Source of the DNA: Clostridium sp. DL-VIII
Lineage (GTDB): Bacteria > Bacillota > Clostridia > Clostridiales > Clostridiaceae
DNA length: 64,000 bases
NCBI RefSeq assembly: GCF_000230835.1
Contig: NZ_CM001240.1
Span: 4,227,779-4,291,778 of the forward strand
Direction of reading: 5' to 3'
Made by a program: the position numbers and the translations under genes
Shown: piece by piece, positions 37,052 through 45,030 of the stretch
Numbering within the stretch: position 1 is the stretch's first letter
Layout of the letters: each line of letters starts with the position of its first letter
The notes under the pieces: generated by a model
Told to the model about the DNA's origin: nothing
The model's database searches: none
What the model saw: only the letters and a program-made list of their open reading frames with translations

Positions 37052-37582
37052 TTATTCCTCAAGCATATTCAAATAGTAGCTGTAAATCAAACCAAGAATC
37101 TCTTTCACAGGCTGTATCGCATTTATCTCTAATACTGGGCAGGTGAGCGAACATGCCTGCTGTTTTATATCCTCTGCAGAACGGGATGCAACCATATCAT
37201 GGAATCGTTGTTGAGATTCATACATATCTCCCCCCTCTAATACCCTATTCCCAAAACGAGTTATCTCACGTTGTTTTATTCTATCTAATCTCACTTGAAG
37301 TGGAGCATAAAGAAGAATTGCCAACTTATACGTAGAAACAATCTCCGAACCCCAATTACACCCAACAGATGAGAGCACATAGTTGTGATAAATTTTTATA
37401 TCGTCAAGCATTAACTGCTTAACCTCTTCATGTGTACGGCTTTTGTCATAAGGTATGTCAGAATCAAGAAAATAATAGTCTTCAACATCCATACGTCCAT
37501 AATTCAATAAGTCTGCAAGTTCGTGACAAATAGTTGATTTGCCACTCCCGTTCAGCCCCATAATAATTATTCCATTTAACAT
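37052..37582 (-). CDS. P-loop ATPase/kinase-like protein
   Basis: A 176-residue P-loop protein resembling adenylate/shikimate kinase-like NTPases. GLNGSGKST near 9-17 is Walker A; RMDVEDYYFLDSD follows as the nucleotide- or substrate-binding region, and RLDRIKQRE near 117 the lid Arg segment. Such proteins phosphorylate small molecules. ATG 37580-37582 lies 8 nt after AGGGAGA. Confidence 0.8.
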   Translation of the reverse strand: MLNGIIIMGLNGSGKSTICHELADLLNYGRMDVEDYYFLDSDIPYDKSRTHEEVKQLMLDDIKIYHNYVLSSVGCNWGSEIVSTYKLAILLYAPLQVRLDRIKQREITRFGNRVLEGGDMYESQQRFHDMVASRSAEDIKQQACSLTCPVLEINAIQPVKEILGLIYSYYLNMLEE

Positions 37583-37683
37583 ATTCAAAATCTCCCTAGA
37601 ATTCTTCAAATTACAATTTTCATACTACTTCATAGTTATTTACTGATATGTTTTTTGAGAATATTGTGAAACATTTCCTAAAT

Positions 37684-38193
37684 TCAATCTAAGTCAAATG
37701 AGAATTCGATAGTAGAATGTTCAATGTCATCAATATTTTCTACAGATATCTTATCAATTACGATTTCAAAACTTTCATCATAACAACTTAGTTCATCAAG
37801 GGCTTTATCAAACTCAATTTGTTGATGTAATCTACCAACTGTTAAGTGAGGGCAATACGTTATTTTTCTTAATAAAAAACGCTCTAATATTCCACTGTAT
37901 AATTTATCATGTAGTTCAATTATATTGTCATTTCCTTTCTTAACATTAAGAAACAAATACCCATCTCTATAGTCCCCTGTAAAATGCTTTAATTGAACAT
38001 TAAACCTTTTTGTTCCTTTTAATACCTTATTAAAATGCGACTTCAAGTCATCTATTGATATATCACTATCAAATGGAAAAACAATAGTGATATGTGGTCC
38101 AATACAGTTTGCAAGTGGGTCATATTTTTCTCTTATCCTATTAATAATGTTAATGTTATCAAAACTTGGAAATAAAATAATTGCCCTTTTCAT
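37684..38193 (-). CDS. 2'-5' RNA ligase / cyclic phosphodiesterase family protein
   Basis: A 169-residue 2H phosphoesterase. The two HxT motifs are PHITIVFPF near 35 and PHLTVGRL near 117. The family acts on 2',3'-cyclic or 2'-5' linked nucleotides. Start is ATG 38191-38193, 8 nt after TTAGGAG; the longer frame lacks a site. Single small enzyme in the cassette-like run. Confidence 0.87.
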   Translation of the reverse strand: MKRAIILFPSFDNINIINRIREKYDPLANCIGPHITIVFPFDSDISIDDLKSHFNKVLKGTKRFNVQLKHFTGDYRDGYLFLNVKKGNDNIIELHDKLYSGILERFLLRKITYCPHLTVGRLHQQIEFDKALDELSCYDESFEIVIDKISVENIDDIEHSTIEFSFDLD

Positions 38194-38317
38194 AAAATCA
38201 CTCCTAACAAAATTTTCATACCTTATAATTCTATTTGCTTCGCAAAAAAATACCATTATTCATTAAATCCATCAATAATTATGACTATTTTTTTCAGTTA
38301 TACAAATTGGAATTTGT

Positions 38318-39148
38318 TTAGCTTAACATACTATATATTATTATTGCTTGTTGTATCTCTAATAGATATTTTTTGAAAGAATATCCAACAAAATACTTAC
38401 TTTCTATTACATCCTTAGAAACTTCTTCTCCTCTATAAAATGGAGGGCAAGGATTTAATATTGCATTTTTATTTGCATTCTCCATTATTTCTAATGTAAC
38501 TTGGTGCTCAGAGAAATCTTTTAATATGTCAGAGCCTAACGAATCCGTGCAAATAATATCTTTACCAACAATAGCACTTTTTAAGTCAATTATATGATTA
38601 ACACCAGATATTTTATATCCACTTGGACTACTTTGTGTTAATGAAAAATCCATTAGTTCAGATGCTTCTTTCCATGCTAATCCAACATTTCCGTTTGCTC
38701 CTACAAATAGATAATTTTCTTTGGTAAAGTCCTCCCTTATTTTAGATAAACCATACATATCAGCTAACATCTCACAAGGATGATTTATATCTGTCATAGC
38801 ATTGATTACTGGAAAATTAGCATACCTTATTATTTCATCAATAACGGAAATATCTTTGTAGCGTATAATTAAACCATCAGTCCAATTATTTAAATATCCT
38901 ATGACATCTTCAATTTTTTCTTTCTTATCCAATGCTGAAGGTGGAAATAGTATAGTTTGCCCCCCCAATAAATATATTCCTTTTTCAAACGTAATTCTTG
39001 TTCTTATGCTTAAATCTGGAAAGAACATAACTATTGTCTTACCATTTAAAAAGTCCTTATACTTTCCACTTTGTAATTCATCAGCAATATGGAATATTCC
39101 TTGAACATCCTCTCTACTATATTCTCTTAGCCTAACTAAACTCTTCAT
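38318..39148 (-). CDS. Divergent ornithine/aspartate carbamoyltransferase family protein
   Basis: A 276-residue carbamoyltransferase fold, shorter than ornithine carbamoyltransferase (~310). DLSIRTRITFEKG near 45-57 keeps the carbamoyl-phosphate S-x-RTR motif. The second phosphate motif HPCQ reads HPCE, and the HCLP loop that binds ornithine reads NPCPPF. The changes suggest a different amino-group acceptor or loss of activity. No arginine or pyrimidine synthesis genes are nearby. GAAGGTGAT precedes the start. Confidence 0.83.
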   Translation of the reverse strand: MKSLVRLREYSREDVQGIFHIADELQSGKYKDFLNGKTIVMFFPDLSIRTRITFEKGIYLLGGQTILFPPSALDKKEKIEDVIGYLNNWTDGLIIRYKDISVIDEIIRYANFPVINAMTDINHPCEMLADMYGLSKIREDFTKENYLFVGANGNVGLAWKEASELMDFSLTQSSPSGYKISGVNHIIDLKSAIVGKDIICTDSLGSDILKDFSEHQVTLEIMENANKNAILNPCPPFYRGEEVSKDVIESKYFVGYSFKKYLLEIQQAIIIYSMLS

Positions 39149-39169
39149 AAGTTATCACCTTCAACTCAT

Positions 39170-39709
39170 CTACAAATTATAATTTATTGATTAGACATAA
39201 CATATTGTTTTAATTCTTTTGGAGATGGATTTATGAAATATTCGGAATCTATAAAATTAATTAATTCTTTTGAAGAAACCCATCTAAAATCAATGGTTTC
39301 ACCTTTTGGGAGTACAATATTATTTTTATCAATATTACAAGTACATAAAAATACTTTGAAAAATGCATTCACCTCTGCATTAATAATACTATAAATCAAC
39401 TTAGGCTCTTCAGAGACAATTCCTGTTTCCTCAAGTAATTCTCTTTTTGCCGCTTCTAAAAAACTCTCACTTTTTAAAACGCATCCACTAGCACCTGCTT
39501 CCCATAAACCTGGGAACTTTGATTTATTCCAATCTCGTTGCATTAATAGATAGGTTCCATCCTCATGACAAACAATAATTACAACTACTGCATGAAATAA
39601 GCCTTCATCTATTTTCTCACCTCTAATTAAATCAATTCCTACTTTTATTTCCTTTTCATTATATGCATCCCATAATTCCATAGCTCTATCCTTTCAAATT
39701 ACAATCAGT
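39170..39709. repeat. 540-bp direct repeat, copy B (contains NUDIX gene)
   Basis: Second copy of the unit at 35243-35782, 3,927 bases away in the same orientation. The right end cuts into a cupin-like gene remnant, so this copy is probably the younger insertion. Confidence 0.85.
39184..39681 (-). CDS. NUDIX hydrolase, copy B
   Basis: A 165-residue protein with the same NUDIX box as copy A. Differences are few (N10K, V12I, Y38C, Q54S, L93P and one Gln to Pro near 124) and lie outside the catalytic helix, so both may be active. Recent duplication is the simplest explanation. Confidence 0.9.
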   Translation of the reverse strand: MELWDAYNEKEIKVGIDLIRGEKIDEGLFHAVVVIIVCHEDGTYLLMQRDWNKSKFPGLWEAGASGCVLKSESFLEAAKRELLEETGIVSEEPKLIYSIINAEVNAFFKVFLCTCNIDKNNIVLPKGETIDFRWVSSKELINFIDSEYFINPSPKELKQYVMSNQ

Positions 39710-39930
39710 CCGAATCCTTTTCCCACCAAAAACATGACTTGTCCTAGTACCTGAAATACATCTACCATGATGTGGTGTTCCCTTATGTACTAAAAGTTCA
39801 TCATCAGTATTTAAAACATGTTCTATGGCTTTAAATACTTCTATATATTATATTGTCCAGAAACACAAACAGTATATTCATCAAATTCATGGGGTTGTTT
39901 TTTTGATTCTCTATCAGCTTTATTAATAAA
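39705..39930 (-). pseudogene. Cupin-domain protein remnant
   Basis: The minus strand reads FINKADRESKKQPHEFDEYTVCVSGQY, then after a break EVFKAIEHVLNTDDELLVHKGTPHHGRC and GTRTSHVFGGKR in another frame. LLVHKGTPHHG is a cupin-like metal-binding strand. The start is missing (it runs into the 3' end of the flavoprotein gene) and at least one frameshift is present. Confidence 0.6.
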
Positions 39931-40489
39931 TTTTCTTTAAAATCCACACCATATTTTGACCTAGATTCTGCATATTTTTAATTCCTTCTTCATCTTTATA
40001 TACATCACCTACATCTTTTCCATAAACCATATTCCAATATGTAGAACCAGCTATAATAATTTCTTTGTTTAATAAAAAATGATTCATTGTATCTACTGCT
40101 GTCATCCCGCCACCTCTACGAACCGCAGATATAGAAGCTCCAACCTTATGTTTAAGTAAACCTGGATTTGTTGCAACAACAACTCCTGCTCTTTCTAAAA
40201 AAGCTTTCATGTTTGCTGTTACATCTGCTGAATACACTGGAGAACCTAAAATTATGCCATCTGCTAACTTCATTTTTTCAAAACATTCATAAAACATATC
40301 TTTCTTAAAAACACAATTGTTCTTTCCTTTACATGCAAAACACCCTTTGCATGGTTCAATTATATTTCCAGAGAATTGAATCATTTCTGTTTCAATCCCT
40401 TCCTTTTCTAATTCCTCAAAAACAATCTTCATAATCAATGCTGTATTTCCATCTTTTCTTGAGCTACTATTGATTCCTAAAACCTTCAT
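39923..40489 (-). CDS. Flavodoxin-fold NAD(P)H-dependent oxidoreductase
   Basis: A 188-residue iron-sulfur-flavoprotein-like/NADPH-dependent FMN reductase. INSSSRKDGNTA near 5-16 binds FMN phosphate, CKGCFACKGKNNC near 48-60 is the Cys-rich insert found in clostridial members, and GSPVYSADVTANMKAFLERAG is the second FMN loop. The Cys set could bind a [4Fe-4S] cluster. GCGAGGTGAAG precedes the ATG. Confidence 0.87.
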   Translation of the reverse strand: MKVLGINSSSRKDGNTALIMKIVFEELEKEGIETEMIQFSGNIIEPCKGCFACKGKNNCVFKKDMFYECFEKMKLADGIILGSPVYSADVTANMKAFLERAGVVVATNPGLLKHKVGASISAVRRGGGMTAVDTMNHFLLNKEIIIAGSTYWNMVYGKDVGDVYKDEEGIKNMQNLGQNMVWILKKIY

Positions 40490-40509
40490 TTCTTCACCTC
40501 GCTAAATTA

Positions 40510-40592
40510 TATGAATAATAAGAATTTGAATTCTATTAATGCTTGTTCACCGCATCAATAGCAATCGATAACTCTACGAAATTGGAATTTAT
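40510..40592. repeat. Intergenic repeat with palindromic spacer
   Basis: Related to 36960-37044. Ends with CTACGAAATTGGAATTTAT (40573-40591). It lies upstream of the flavoprotein gene and downstream of the GIY-YIG gene on the minus strand. The rest of 40593-40681 shows nothing. Confidence 0.55.
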
Positions 40593-40681
40593 CTGTTTTC
40601 TTCATCAGCTTCTTTTCTTTATCTCTTCATTCACTTTAGAAATCAGAATTCTTGACAGTTTGGAAGTTTCCTGTTCTCATA

Positions 40682-41656
40682 CTATTGTTTCCTAGTTTGA
40701 TGTTCTTGTGTGTTTACCACATTGCAGTCATTTAGGCTTATCCCAATTTTTGAGCATTCTTCAGATAGTGATGGCGTAAATTTGGTTGCCTTTGGCATGT
40801 TTATGATCCATGCTGCATCATGTATAGCTGCATTTTCAATTAAATAAAGAAATTCATAATACTCTCCTGAAATAACACTATATCTGTAATGTGTAAAACC
40901 TGGAATTGGATCGTTGCCAGCTGCATTATTCATATGTTGAAGCATTCTATCCTTTAGTCTTATTGCTTTTCCTACATAAAAAGTATTACTCTTCTCATCA
41001 TAGAGCATGTAAATGCCCGACTTATCCTCTATACTATTCTCATTCTTTAATTGTTTAATATCTTTCCACTTGGACATTTGGTTAAAATTATAAAAATCCT
41101 TAACATCCTTTGTATTTTCAATACAGTAATCCTCTAATCCAATTGCCTCCACAGATAATGAACTAGCGGCATTCCTCGCATAGATAAAGTATGGATTGTT
41201 GTTTGGAATATATATATCTAATTCAGCAATAGTCACAGTTTTATTATTAGTATCAAATCTAAATGTAATTGACTCATTTTCTGGAATATCCATATCTTCT
41301 GCATCAAATACAAGCGTACTAATAAACAGCTTCTTAAAAAATCCTAATATGTACACTGGTATTGTGCATCTAATATATTGCTTTTTTCCATTGTATTTAG
41401 ATGATTTGTTGTTATCTACCTTAAAGTGGCATTTATCCGCCAACATCTCTTTTAGAATTACCTCTATTTCTTCGTTCCCCTTATATTTTTTAAACACATC
41501 ATTTGAAACAGACAATTCATAATCACCCAAGTATTGTTGTAAATTTGAATAATCCCACTCATTCCTTTCTTCTGCTTTTACAGTAAAAATTTTGTGTTTG
41601 AATAGAGTCGACAATCCACGCTCCTTCATATTATAAGTAACAATAAAACAAGCCAT
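40682..41656 (-). CDS. GIY-YIG nuclease domain protein
   Basis: A 324-residue protein with a GIY-YIG domain near residues ~215-265 (SGIYMLYDEKSNTFYVGKA, then RLKDRMLQH, giving the two Tyr, Arg and following acidic residues). The N-terminal ~200 residues are unrecognised and beta-rich. Similar stand-alone GIY-YIG proteins occur in defence and mobile regions. Start is ATG 41654-41656 after AAAGGGGG; the longer frame from 41728 lacks a site. Confidence 0.78.
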   Translation of the reverse strand: MACFIVTYNMKERGLSTLFKHKIFTVKAEERNEWDYSNLQQYLGDYELSVSNDVFKKYKGNEEIEVILKEMLADKCHFKVDNNKSSKYNGKKQYIRCTIPVYILGFFKKLFISTLVFDAEDMDIPENESITFRFDTNNKTVTIAELDIYIPNNNPYFIYARNAASSLSVEAIGLEDYCIENTKDVKDFYNFNQMSKWKDIKQLKNENSIEDKSGIYMLYDEKSNTFYVGKAIRLKDRMLQHMNNAAGNDPIPGFTHYRYSVISGEYYEFLYLIENAAIHDAAWIINMPKATKFTPSLSEECSKIGISLNDCNVVNTQEHQTRKQ

Positions 41657-41973
41657 AATATCCCCCTTTACAATCTTTTTTTCAATGATATATGCCATTT
41701 TCAACTTATATTTCAACGGAAAAATCACTATTTTTCTCTCAATTAATCCTTACAACATATTTTCAAAATACTATACTAATCAATGCTCAAAGAACAATTT
41801 CTATTTTCCACCCCAAATCTTGACTTCGTATTATTAGCCTAATTAGAATCACCATAGCACGTCCAATTATATTAATAATGGGAAGTAACATTTTATTTAT
41901 GATACATTTTTATCGCATAATTATAGAATATTAGTACTTTTTCTTCACAGTTTACATATAGTTCATATTATTT

Positions 41974-42966
41974 TCAACTTTCTGTTGGATTATATAGTAC
42001 GTGTTGCTTTAAGTCATGGGAAGTATCGGAAAGTATTATTTGATAAAGAGGTATTTCTTTTATCACCGCTATGTCCATTAACTTTCTAATATTATCTTCA
42101 GTTGATTTTGCTCCTACATACAATGCCTTAGGTTTAGGTACCTTTATAAAACGATCTTCTTCTGACGCACCTGGTCCTAATGGAAAAACAGTTCGCCACT
42201 CTTTTTCATAAGACCATTTGGTAGATTTAGATATAGTTGAGTAAATTCCAAATAGGTTATTAAAATTATGATTCTCTAGTATTAGTGGTTGTAATATATA
42301 TTGTGTAGCATCAAATAGCTCGTCCGTATAAATAACAGGATTAAGCATTCTACTTTGAGCATTAAATAGTCCAAGTTCTTGAAAATTATACTCAATACAA
42401 AAACCAGTATGATTTTCAGCATAGTGACTCCACATCAATACTTCATCCTTTAACTCGCTAAAACAAACGATTAAGTATCCATTTTGAAAACTTGTCCTTA
42501 ATTTACTAAACATCTCTTTTATACTGTTTAATGTTTGTTCTGATAGAATTTTTGCAAATTCATCTTCCTTTCCATTAAGATTACTATCAAATTTAGATAT
42601 AAGCTTTACAAAATCATATATTGGCTGATCAGAAAGATTAATTGTTTTAAGATCCTTATCCTCTATATCTACTCCACTTTTTTCCAATTCATTTATTATA
42701 TTTTTCATATTTCTTTTCAAAAATAATTCCTTACTTACTTCCTCATAATTTATCTTAAGACTTGCATCAAATGGATCGTTAAATTCAATAGGATAAGATT
42801 GTCTTTCTTGTTCTTCTATTAAATTTTTAAGACTCCACTCGTTAAATTTTCTATAACGATATAACGAACTTGGTATATTTTGATGTTTAAGTTTTATTGC
42901 ATCCTGTATTCTCAAGTCATTGGGATCTAATGGGAAATTAAGTTTTACGTATTCTTTAATCCACAA
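41974..42966 (-). CDS. DUF2971 domain protein
   Basis: A 330-residue protein matching DUF2971: LYRYRKFNEWSLKNL near 36-50, FNDPFDASLKI and CFSELKDEVLMWSHYAENHTGFCIEY near 170-195, then KSTKWSYEKEWR. These residues are the conserved family pattern. The family is frequent in defence-related accessory regions; its activity is not established. The start is a TTG at 42964-42966 with GGAGTGAAG 5 nt upstream. The gap 41657-41973 holds no recognisable feature. Confidence 0.8.
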   Translation of the reverse strand: MWIKEYVKLNFPLDPNDLRIQDAIKLKHQNIPSSLYRYRKFNEWSLKNLIEEQERQSYPIEFNDPFDASLKINYEEVSKELFLKRNMKNIINELEKSGVDIEDKDLKTINLSDQPIYDFVKLISKFDSNLNGKEDEFAKILSEQTLNSIKEMFSKLRTSFQNGYLIVCFSELKDEVLMWSHYAENHTGFCIEYNFQELGLFNAQSRMLNPVIYTDELFDATQYILQPLILENHNFNNLFGIYSTISKSTKWSYEKEWRTVFPLGPGASEEDRFIKVPKPKALYVGAKSTEDNIRKLMDIAVIKEIPLYQIILSDTSHDLKQHVLYNPTES

Positions 42967-43131
42967 GTTTGCTTCACTCCATTCATTTAATTTTTAGAAT
43001 ATTTTTTCTAGTTCTATCAGTTTTCCATTTTATAAATAATAAAAAACTTATTTGATTTATGAAATGCTTAGTCTTAGTTTATATATTTAAATTCGGCATA
43101 TAAATTCCTAAATAAATAATCGTTTATTGCA

Positions 43132-44505
43132 CTAGCTACACTCCCTAGGATCATATTCTGATTCTAATAGTAAAAATTCCTTTTCACTATATCCTAACAT
43201 CATTGCTACAGCATTATCACATATCACATATCTAAATCTTCCATCCATTTCAGTATCGTGGTTTATCTTTCTGATCAATATTATATCTGGATTATCTATT
43301 TCCATATTAATTTTAGGGACAAACTGTAATATTTCATTAATGTAGCTATTGTCACAGAATAGTATTAATTTATCTATACAAAAATATTTTTCATCATAAT
43401 AGTATTTTGCAATTGTCTTAAGTATTATGGAAATCAATTCTTTTTCATATTTATCATCATCTACTTCAATTAATGTACAATTATCATATTTTTTTATCCA
43501 TTCTGTTAACGAAAATTTATCAATACATCCGCTATCTTTCTTACTTTTGATAATATAAAATCCATATTCATTAAATTCTTGTGAAGAAACACCATAGAAA
43601 TTCTTTTGTACTAAAAGTTCTAAATCTAATTGCTCTAATCGAACTCCAGCAAATTTATATTGATTATATTTTTCATCTATTATCTCATATAAAAATCTAT
43701 AATCTACTATTAATATATTATGGTATTTTGAAATAGTGTTCTCTAGAATGCTACATTTGTCACTTGAATATCCATCATTAAGCTCTAAACTTCTTAGATC
43801 ATAATCATATTCAATATCAAAATCTTCAACATCTTCAATATTACTACAAAGCGCTCCTACACAATCTTCTCTTATTTCAAATGGTACTTTTTCAACTTTA
43901 AGATTATATAACTCTAAATCATCTTTACTAGAATTTATGATAATATCATTTAGGTGCATAAATATTGAAGAAAATAAAAAAGCATATTTAGTTTTATTTT
44001 TTCTTCTTCTAATCCACATTTTAAACAATTGATTATATGGCCATTTATCTGTTTCTAATACGGCTATTCTTTTATCTTTAATGTTATAAACTGCAACATA
44101 ATCAGGGAAACTTTCTATTAAAGATTTAATTATACTATTTTGAGCATATTCATCAGTAACTACTCTTTCATCATCATTTACTCCATTGCAATAGTATCTA
44201 ATTATTTTATTATAATCAGAATATGAAAATACTGAATTAAATCTTTCAACTACTGAGACAGTTTTAAATTTATCTATATCACCATCGAAAATATAATAAA
44301 GTAAATCACTACACCATATTATTTCTTTATTAAGATATAATCCACTGAATAAGCCACCAACCCCCTCACTAAACATATTTTTAGCTTTAGATAGTAATTG
44401 TATATATGAAATAACATTGACTAAGTGTTTATCCGGATTGAATTTATCATTTTTAGAAAACAAACAACACATACTATCTATTGTTACTTCATATTGCTCT
44501 CTCAA
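43132..44505 (-). CDS. Large protein of unknown function, third gene of the phosphoesterase/Ntn unit
   Basis: A 457-residue protein that I do not recognise. It is acidic, Tyr- and Ile-rich and lacks signal peptide or membrane segments. Conspicuous parts are GVGGLFSGLYLNKEIIWCSD near 48-67 and a WIRRRKNKTKYAFLF segment near 165-180. The frame opens with TTG at 44505, overlapping the end of the preceding gene by 17 bases, with no separate ribosome binding site; an ATG 11 codons later is an alternative. Overlap implies coupled translation with the Ntn-like gene, so the two products probably act together. Confidence 0.6.
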   Translation of the reverse strand: MREQYEVTIDSMCCLFSKNDKFNPDKHLVNVISYIQLLSKAKNMFSEGVGGLFSGLYLNKEIIWCSDLLYYIFDGDIDKFKTVSVVERFNSVFSYSDYNKIIRYYCNGVNDDERVVTDEYAQNSIIKSLIESFPDYVAVYNIKDKRIAVLETDKWPYNQLFKMWIRRRKNKTKYAFLFSSIFMHLNDIIINSSKDDLELYNLKVEKVPFEIREDCVGALCSNIEDVEDFDIEYDYDLRSLELNDGYSSDKCSILENTISKYHNILIVDYRFLYEIIDEKYNQYKFAGVRLEQLDLELLVQKNFYGVSSQEFNEYGFYIIKSKKDSGCIDKFSLTEWIKKYDNCTLIEVDDDKYEKELISIILKTIAKYYYDEKYFCIDKLILFCDNSYINEILQFVPKINMEIDNPDIILIRKINHDTEMDGRFRYVICDNAVAMMLGYSEKEFLLLESEYDPRECS

Positions 44506-44956
44506 TAAACTTATCTATCTTATCACAAAAGTCTTTATCCTCTTTTCCTGATCCTATCTCAATATACTTTTCAATTGTTGTACACACACTACCATTAAAA
44601 TAATATATCTCATGATTTAATTCCATACAAACAACAATTAACTCAAATTCATCAGTGTTATAAGTAGCTTCCAATTTAGCCAATGAATTTTTCACATCAA
44701 AATGCTTAATAGAAGTAATGAGATTATCTATAGCTTCTTTAGCTTTTTCTATATTTCCTGAATAAGCAATAGCTATCTTATCATTTATTGTTACTATTTT
44801 TATTTCGGATTCACTTACTGAATAATTATTATAAATACCAAATTTATCTCCAAAAGAACTCTTATAGTTATTAATCTTCCCATATTTTTCAGATACACAA
44901 GTATCTGATAATAGAAATAGTGTTTTTTCTTTTTTCCATGCTCTACAATAAGTCAT
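44489..44956 (-). CDS. Proteasome-like Ntn-hydrolase fold protein
   Basis: A 155-residue protein starting MTYCRAWKKEKTLFLLSD. After Met removal Thr becomes residue 1 and the Asp of LLSD falls at position 17, the spacing of Thr1 and Asp17 in proteasome beta subunits and HslV. EIKIVTINDKIAIAYSGN near 51-68 matches the Lys33/SGG strand region, followed by a long helix. This supports a self-activating Ntn fold with Thr nucleophile, though the Lys spacing is longer than in HslV. The start is fixed by GAAGGTGGAG just upstream; a longer frame to 45001 would bury the Thr. No HslU/ClpX-like ATPase is nearby. Confidence 0.5.
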   Translation of the reverse strand: MTYCRAWKKEKTLFLLSDTCVSEKYGKINNYKSSFGDKFGIYNNYSVSESEIKIVTINDKIAIAYSGNIEKAKEAIDNLITSIKHFDVKNSLAKLEATYNTDEFELIVVCMELNHEIYYFNGSVCTTIEKYIEIGSGKEDKDFCDKIDKFIERAI

Positions 44957-45030
44957 AAACTCCACCTTCAATAATAAATTCATACCATTTAAAATAACCA
45001 AAATTAATTTTAATAGATTCTTTATATTTA

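Noticed and set aside
39923..40489. Iron-sulfur cluster certainty for the flavoprotein
   Set aside because: The Cys spacing allows a cluster or merely structural/disulfide Cys; not asserted.
33878..40592. Classical integron cassette array
   Set aside because: No integrase and no GTTRRRY/RYYYAAC core pairs were seen; only short palindromic spacers, so reported as an observation rather than an integron.
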